Assembly (NCBI GenBank): GCA_964408025.1
Contig: CAYOXX010000081.1
Location: forward strand, 1 to 15,210
Length of the DNA: 15,210 nucleotides
Reading direction: 5' to 3'
DNA from: CAYOXX01 sp964408025
GTDB taxonomy: Bacteria > Acidobacteriota > DATKUA01
This document shows, in pieces, positions 13,463 to 15,210 of the stretch. Below the pieces are notes generated by a model. The model was not told where the DNA came from and did no database searches. It saw only the letters and a program-made list of their open reading frames with translations. A program made the translations under genes and the position numbers. The first letter of the stretch is position 1; each line of letters begins with the position of its first letter.

Positions 13463-13684
13463 TCAGGCGCCGCGCGTGTTGTCGACGATCATGCTAACCA
13501 TGATGACCATGAGGCCCAACCAGATGCCGAACACCCAGGTCTGGAGCATCCAGTAAAAACCGTGCCAGAAGTTGGCGGTCATCAAGACGATGCCGTTGAT
13601 CAGGCCTCCGAGGAAAGCCAGAACGATAAATAGCAGCCCAAACCACTTGCCGAATTTCGCGAAGAAATTCCAGATAGCATCCAT
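13463..13684 (-). CDS. Small two-helix membrane protein, unknown function
   Basis: A 73-residue protein I do not recognise. Residues about 13-35 (KWFGLLFIVLAFLGGLINGI) and about 48-66 (TWVFGIWLGLMVIMVSMIV) are hydrophobic enough to cross the membrane, with an aromatic-rich NFWHGFYWMLQTW link between them and a short polar tail DNTRGA. The case that it is real is strong. The ATG has GGGGG 8 bases upstream, the best -35/-10 pair in the window lies just before it (13721-13749), and a well-formed terminator follows it (13402-13428). It thus forms a complete single-gene transcription unit. It is divergent from the Yip1-family gene at 13906, another membrane protein of unclear role, but nothing ties the two functionally. 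Confidence 0.78.
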   Translation of the reverse strand: MDAIWNFFAKFGKWFGLLFIVLAFLGGLINGIVLMTANFWHGFYWMLQTWVFGIWLGLMVIMVSMIVDNTRGA

Positions 13685-13720
13685 TGATTTACCCCCTCGA
13701 TTTCGATATCGCCTAACGTC

Positions 13721-13749
13721 AGCATAGTGAGTGCATCCGGCACTGTCAA
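13721..13749 (-). promoter_or_regulatory. Strong promoter for the 73-residue membrane protein
   Basis: Minus strand TTGACA (13744-13749) is a perfect -35 box, followed by 17 bases and TATGCT (13721-13726). Initiation near 13714 gives a leader of about 30 bases carrying the G-rich ribosome binding site. It is the clearest promoter in the window. The divergent gap also contains GATAAT at 13831-13836 on the plus strand, before the Yip1-family gene, but without a matching -35. Confidence 0.6.
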
Positions 13750-13905
13750 CAGCAATCTGGAGCGGCCGAGGACAGAAACCGCTTGAGCGACCCGGCTGGG
13801 CTGTGGTAGAAGGTAGGGGACGGATTTCCGGATAATCACTATGCCAAGCCGCGTATATCCGAACAGATTTCTAACCGCCGGCAGGCGCACAGCGGGAGGT
13901 TAACC

Positions 13906-14514
13906 ATGGACGTGAAGCTTGATTTCAACGATGTCGTCAACAAGAGCGTGGGCGTCAGCACCAAGTTCGCCGAATTCTGGAGGGGGATGGTGTTCCCGAA
14001 CAACATCGGTCCGGCACTTAGCTTCCTGCTGGTGCTCGCCTTCCTGCCCCTCGTCGGCTCGGTGCTCGCGGGCCTGGTCCCGCAGCCGATCTTTCTCCCT
14101 TTCAGGGGACTCGTTTGGACCTGGAGGCCGGTCTTCGGCATCATCTCCGGCATCTTCTTCTACGCCTACTTCGTCGGCGCGCCGCTGCTGGTCGGCTTGA
14201 TAATGGGGGCGCTCGACAAGCCGCTGGGCATCAACAAGGCGGGGGCGCCCGCCTACACCACAGTGATCGCCTACGCCTATGCGCCGTGGGCCTTCGGCGC
14301 CCTGCTGCAGTTCATACCCTTCATCGGCTGGATCATCGGATTGCTGCTGGCCGTTCTCTCGTTGATTGCGCTTTACCTGGGACTCACCGTCGGGATTCAG
14401 ATGGACTCGGGCCAGGCTATCATCATGATCGTGATCTCCGGTCTGATTGCCTGGTTTATCTTCATGATTCCGATGATGATCCTGTTCGGCCTCGGCACCT
14501 TTATGCTGTACTGA
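13906..14514 (+). CDS. Yip1-domain-like integral membrane protein
   Basis: A 202-residue membrane protein with about five helices, roughly at 34-57, 76-102, 118-138, 139-163 and 169-200, after a short polar N-terminus (FAEFWRGMVFP). The layout, and the segment YAYAPWAFGALLQFIPFIGW followed by a long helix pair ending ALYLGLTVGIQM, fit the Yip1 domain family, whose bacterial members have no settled role. Start ATG is well supported by GGGAGGT 5 bases upstream. It is divergent from the 73-residue membrane protein and convergent with mnmA. A GC-rich hairpin follows the stop. Assignment to Yip1 rests on topology and remembered motif similarity, so the family call is moderate while the coding call is strong. 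Confidence 0.8.
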   Translation: MDVKLDFNDVVNKSVGVSTKFAEFWRGMVFPNNIGPALSFLLVLAFLPLVGSVLAGLVPQPIFLPFRGLVWTWRPVFGIISGIFFYAYFVGAPLLVGLIMGALDKPLGINKAGAPAYTTVIAYAYAPWAFGALLQFIPFIGWIIGLLLAVLSLIALYLGLTVGIQMDSGQAIIMIVISGLIAWFIFMIPMMILFGLGTFMLY

Positions 14515-14518
14515 GGCG

Positions 14519-14548
14519 CGTCGCCCCGCGGCGCTAAGCGGGGCGGCG
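14519..14548 (+). terminator. GC-rich hairpin after the Yip1-family gene
   Basis: CGCCCCGC (14522-14529) pairs with GCGGGGCG (14538-14545), extended outward to 11 pairs including one G-U, 5 bases past the stop codon. No U-run follows, so it may act as a pause, an RNA-stabilising stem, or a factor-assisted terminator between convergent genes. Its loop base run GCGCTAA (14531-14537) is complementary to TTAGCGC at 14563-14569, allowing a competing fold. Confidence 0.5.
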
Positions 14549-14627
14549 AGCGACATACTTGGTTAGCGCGGGAGGGGAGAGCGGCGGCCCGCCGCTTGTC
14601 CCCCTGCTTGTCGGAAGGGCTCTCGCA

Positions 14628-15210
14628 TCAGGCACCCGCGGAGAGGTCGGCGCGGGTGTTTTCTATCCAGCCGCCACCCAGCAGCAGGTCATCGCGGTAG
14701 AAGACTACCGCCTGGCCAGGCGCCACGCCGCGCTGCGGCGCGTCGAATCGCACCAGCGCCCGGCGGCCCGGCAGCGGCTCGACCGTCGCCGGCTCGCAGG
14801 GTGAGCGGCTCCTGATCTTCGCCTCGACCCTGATCGGCTCGCCCGGCTCGGCAATGCTCACCCAGTTGACGCCCGAGGCCTCCAGCTCTTCCCGGTCGAG
14901 ATCTTCCTTGCGGCCGACGACCACGCGACGGCGCGCCGGGTCGAGGGCGACCACGTATAGGGGGCGGTCGGAAGGGATGCCGAGGCCGCGGCGCTGGCCG
15001 ACGGTGTAGCGGTGCACGCCGTCGTGGCGGCCGAGTGTTGCGCCCTGAAGTTTGACGATTTCGCCCACCCCGTCGACGAGGGAACGCCGGCGGGCGACGA
15101 AGCCGGCGTGGTCGCCGTCCTCGACGAAGCAGATCTCCTGGCTCTCCCGCCCGCCCGCCGCGGGCAATCCCAGCTCGGCGGCGATCTCCCGCACCTGCCC
15201 CTTGCTGTAC
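14628..15210 (-). CDS. mnmA: tRNA-specific 2-thiouridylase MnmA, 3' part (runs off window)
   Basis: C-terminal part of the ATP-dependent enzyme that puts sulfur on U34 of the tRNAs for Lys, Glu and Gln. The frame is open to the right edge: the bases before the GTG at 15194 read YSKGQVREIAAELGL, matching the conserved internal K-x-E/Q-VR-x-IA stretch, so that GTG is an internal valine and not a start. About 194 codons are present. RESQEICFVEDGDH carries the catalytic cysteine of the SQEICF motif. HRYTVGQRRGLGI is the tRNA-binding signature, and the C-terminal beta domain ends with the usual AVVFY stretch. The N-terminal ATP-pyrophosphatase domain with its PP-loop and first cysteine lies beyond the window. 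It converges with the Yip1-family gene across 113 bases. Confidence 0.94.
   Translation of the reverse strand, partial: YSKGQVREIAAELGLPAAGGRESQEICFVEDGDHAGFVARRRSLVDGVGEIVKLQGATLGRHDGVHRYTVGQRRGLGIPSDRPLYVVALDPARRRVVVGRKEDLDREELEASGVNWVSIAEPGEPIRVEAKIRSRSPCEPATVEPLPGRRALVRFDAPQRGVAPGQAVVFYRDDLLLGGGWIENTRADLSAGA

Noticed and set aside
13900..14556. 218-codon minus-strand frame opposite the Yip1-like gene
   Set aside because: Charged low-complexity translation that is the reverse image of a membrane protein with a good ribosome binding site on the plus strand.
14628..15194. Complete 188-residue protein starting at 15194
   Set aside because: The frame continues through SKGQ to the window edge in register with MnmA, so the GTG is internal and the gene is only partly in view.

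Overview
The window is a stretch of G+C-rich bacterial chromosome built around de novo pyrimidine (UMP) synthesis. The genes are closely packed, strong GGAGG-type ribosome binding sites are common, and GTG or TTG starts are frequent. The enzyme set is a type I dihydroorotase, a PyrB catalytic chain without PyrI in view, PyrR, and the NAD-linked class 1B dihydroorotate dehydrogenase PyrK/PyrD. This set is common in Firmicutes and in many deep-branching or uncultivated, often anaerobic lineages, and it is unlike Enterobacteria. Short palindromic repeats of the REP type also fit a free-living environmental bacterium. I cannot name the phylum from sequence alone.

Layout. Left, minus strand: pyrR (2621-3187) and pyrB (1679-2614) are 6 bases apart and translationally coupled. 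A 305-base gap filled with palindromic repeats follows, then pyrC (99-1373). Bases 1-98 hold no gene I can see. Upstream of pyrR, also on the minus strand, are two tandem paralogous EamA/DMT membrane transporters (3287-4207 and 4343-5269). From a divergent promoter region at 5270-5373 the plus strand carries pyrK and pyrD (overlapping by 8 bases). After an inverted-repeat element comes a four-gene amino-acid cassette: APC permease, threonine-dehydratase-like enzyme, EutC/ornithine-cyclodeaminase-like reductase and class I aminotransferase. Then come pyrF and rnc (RNase III), separated by two more REP-like hairpins. The right end holds a 73-residue membrane protein (minus), a Yip1-family membrane protein (plus), and the 3' part of mnmA (minus, running off the window).

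How it works together. PyrB, PyrC, PyrK/PyrD and PyrF catalyse the carbamoyl-aspartate, dihydroorotate, orotate and UMP steps. carA/carB and pyrE are not in the window. PyrR is the likely regulator, but I found no canonical PyrR-binding RNA loop in the pyrR leader. The amino-acid cassette lies inside the pyrimidine locus and looks like a self-contained import, dehydration, imine-reduction and transamination module. Its dehydratase/reductase pair resembles EutB/EutC of hydroxyectoine breakdown, but no ectoine hydrolase or deacetylase is present, so its substrate is unknown.

The least ordinary parts are: (i) the EutBC-like cassette, (ii) the REP-like arrays with GTAG tetranucleotides flanking pyr genes and forming the leader of rnc, including one REP apparently nested in another, (iii) the 16-of-17-base-pair inverted repeat at the pyrD/cassette junction, and (iv) the unequal tandem transporter pair.
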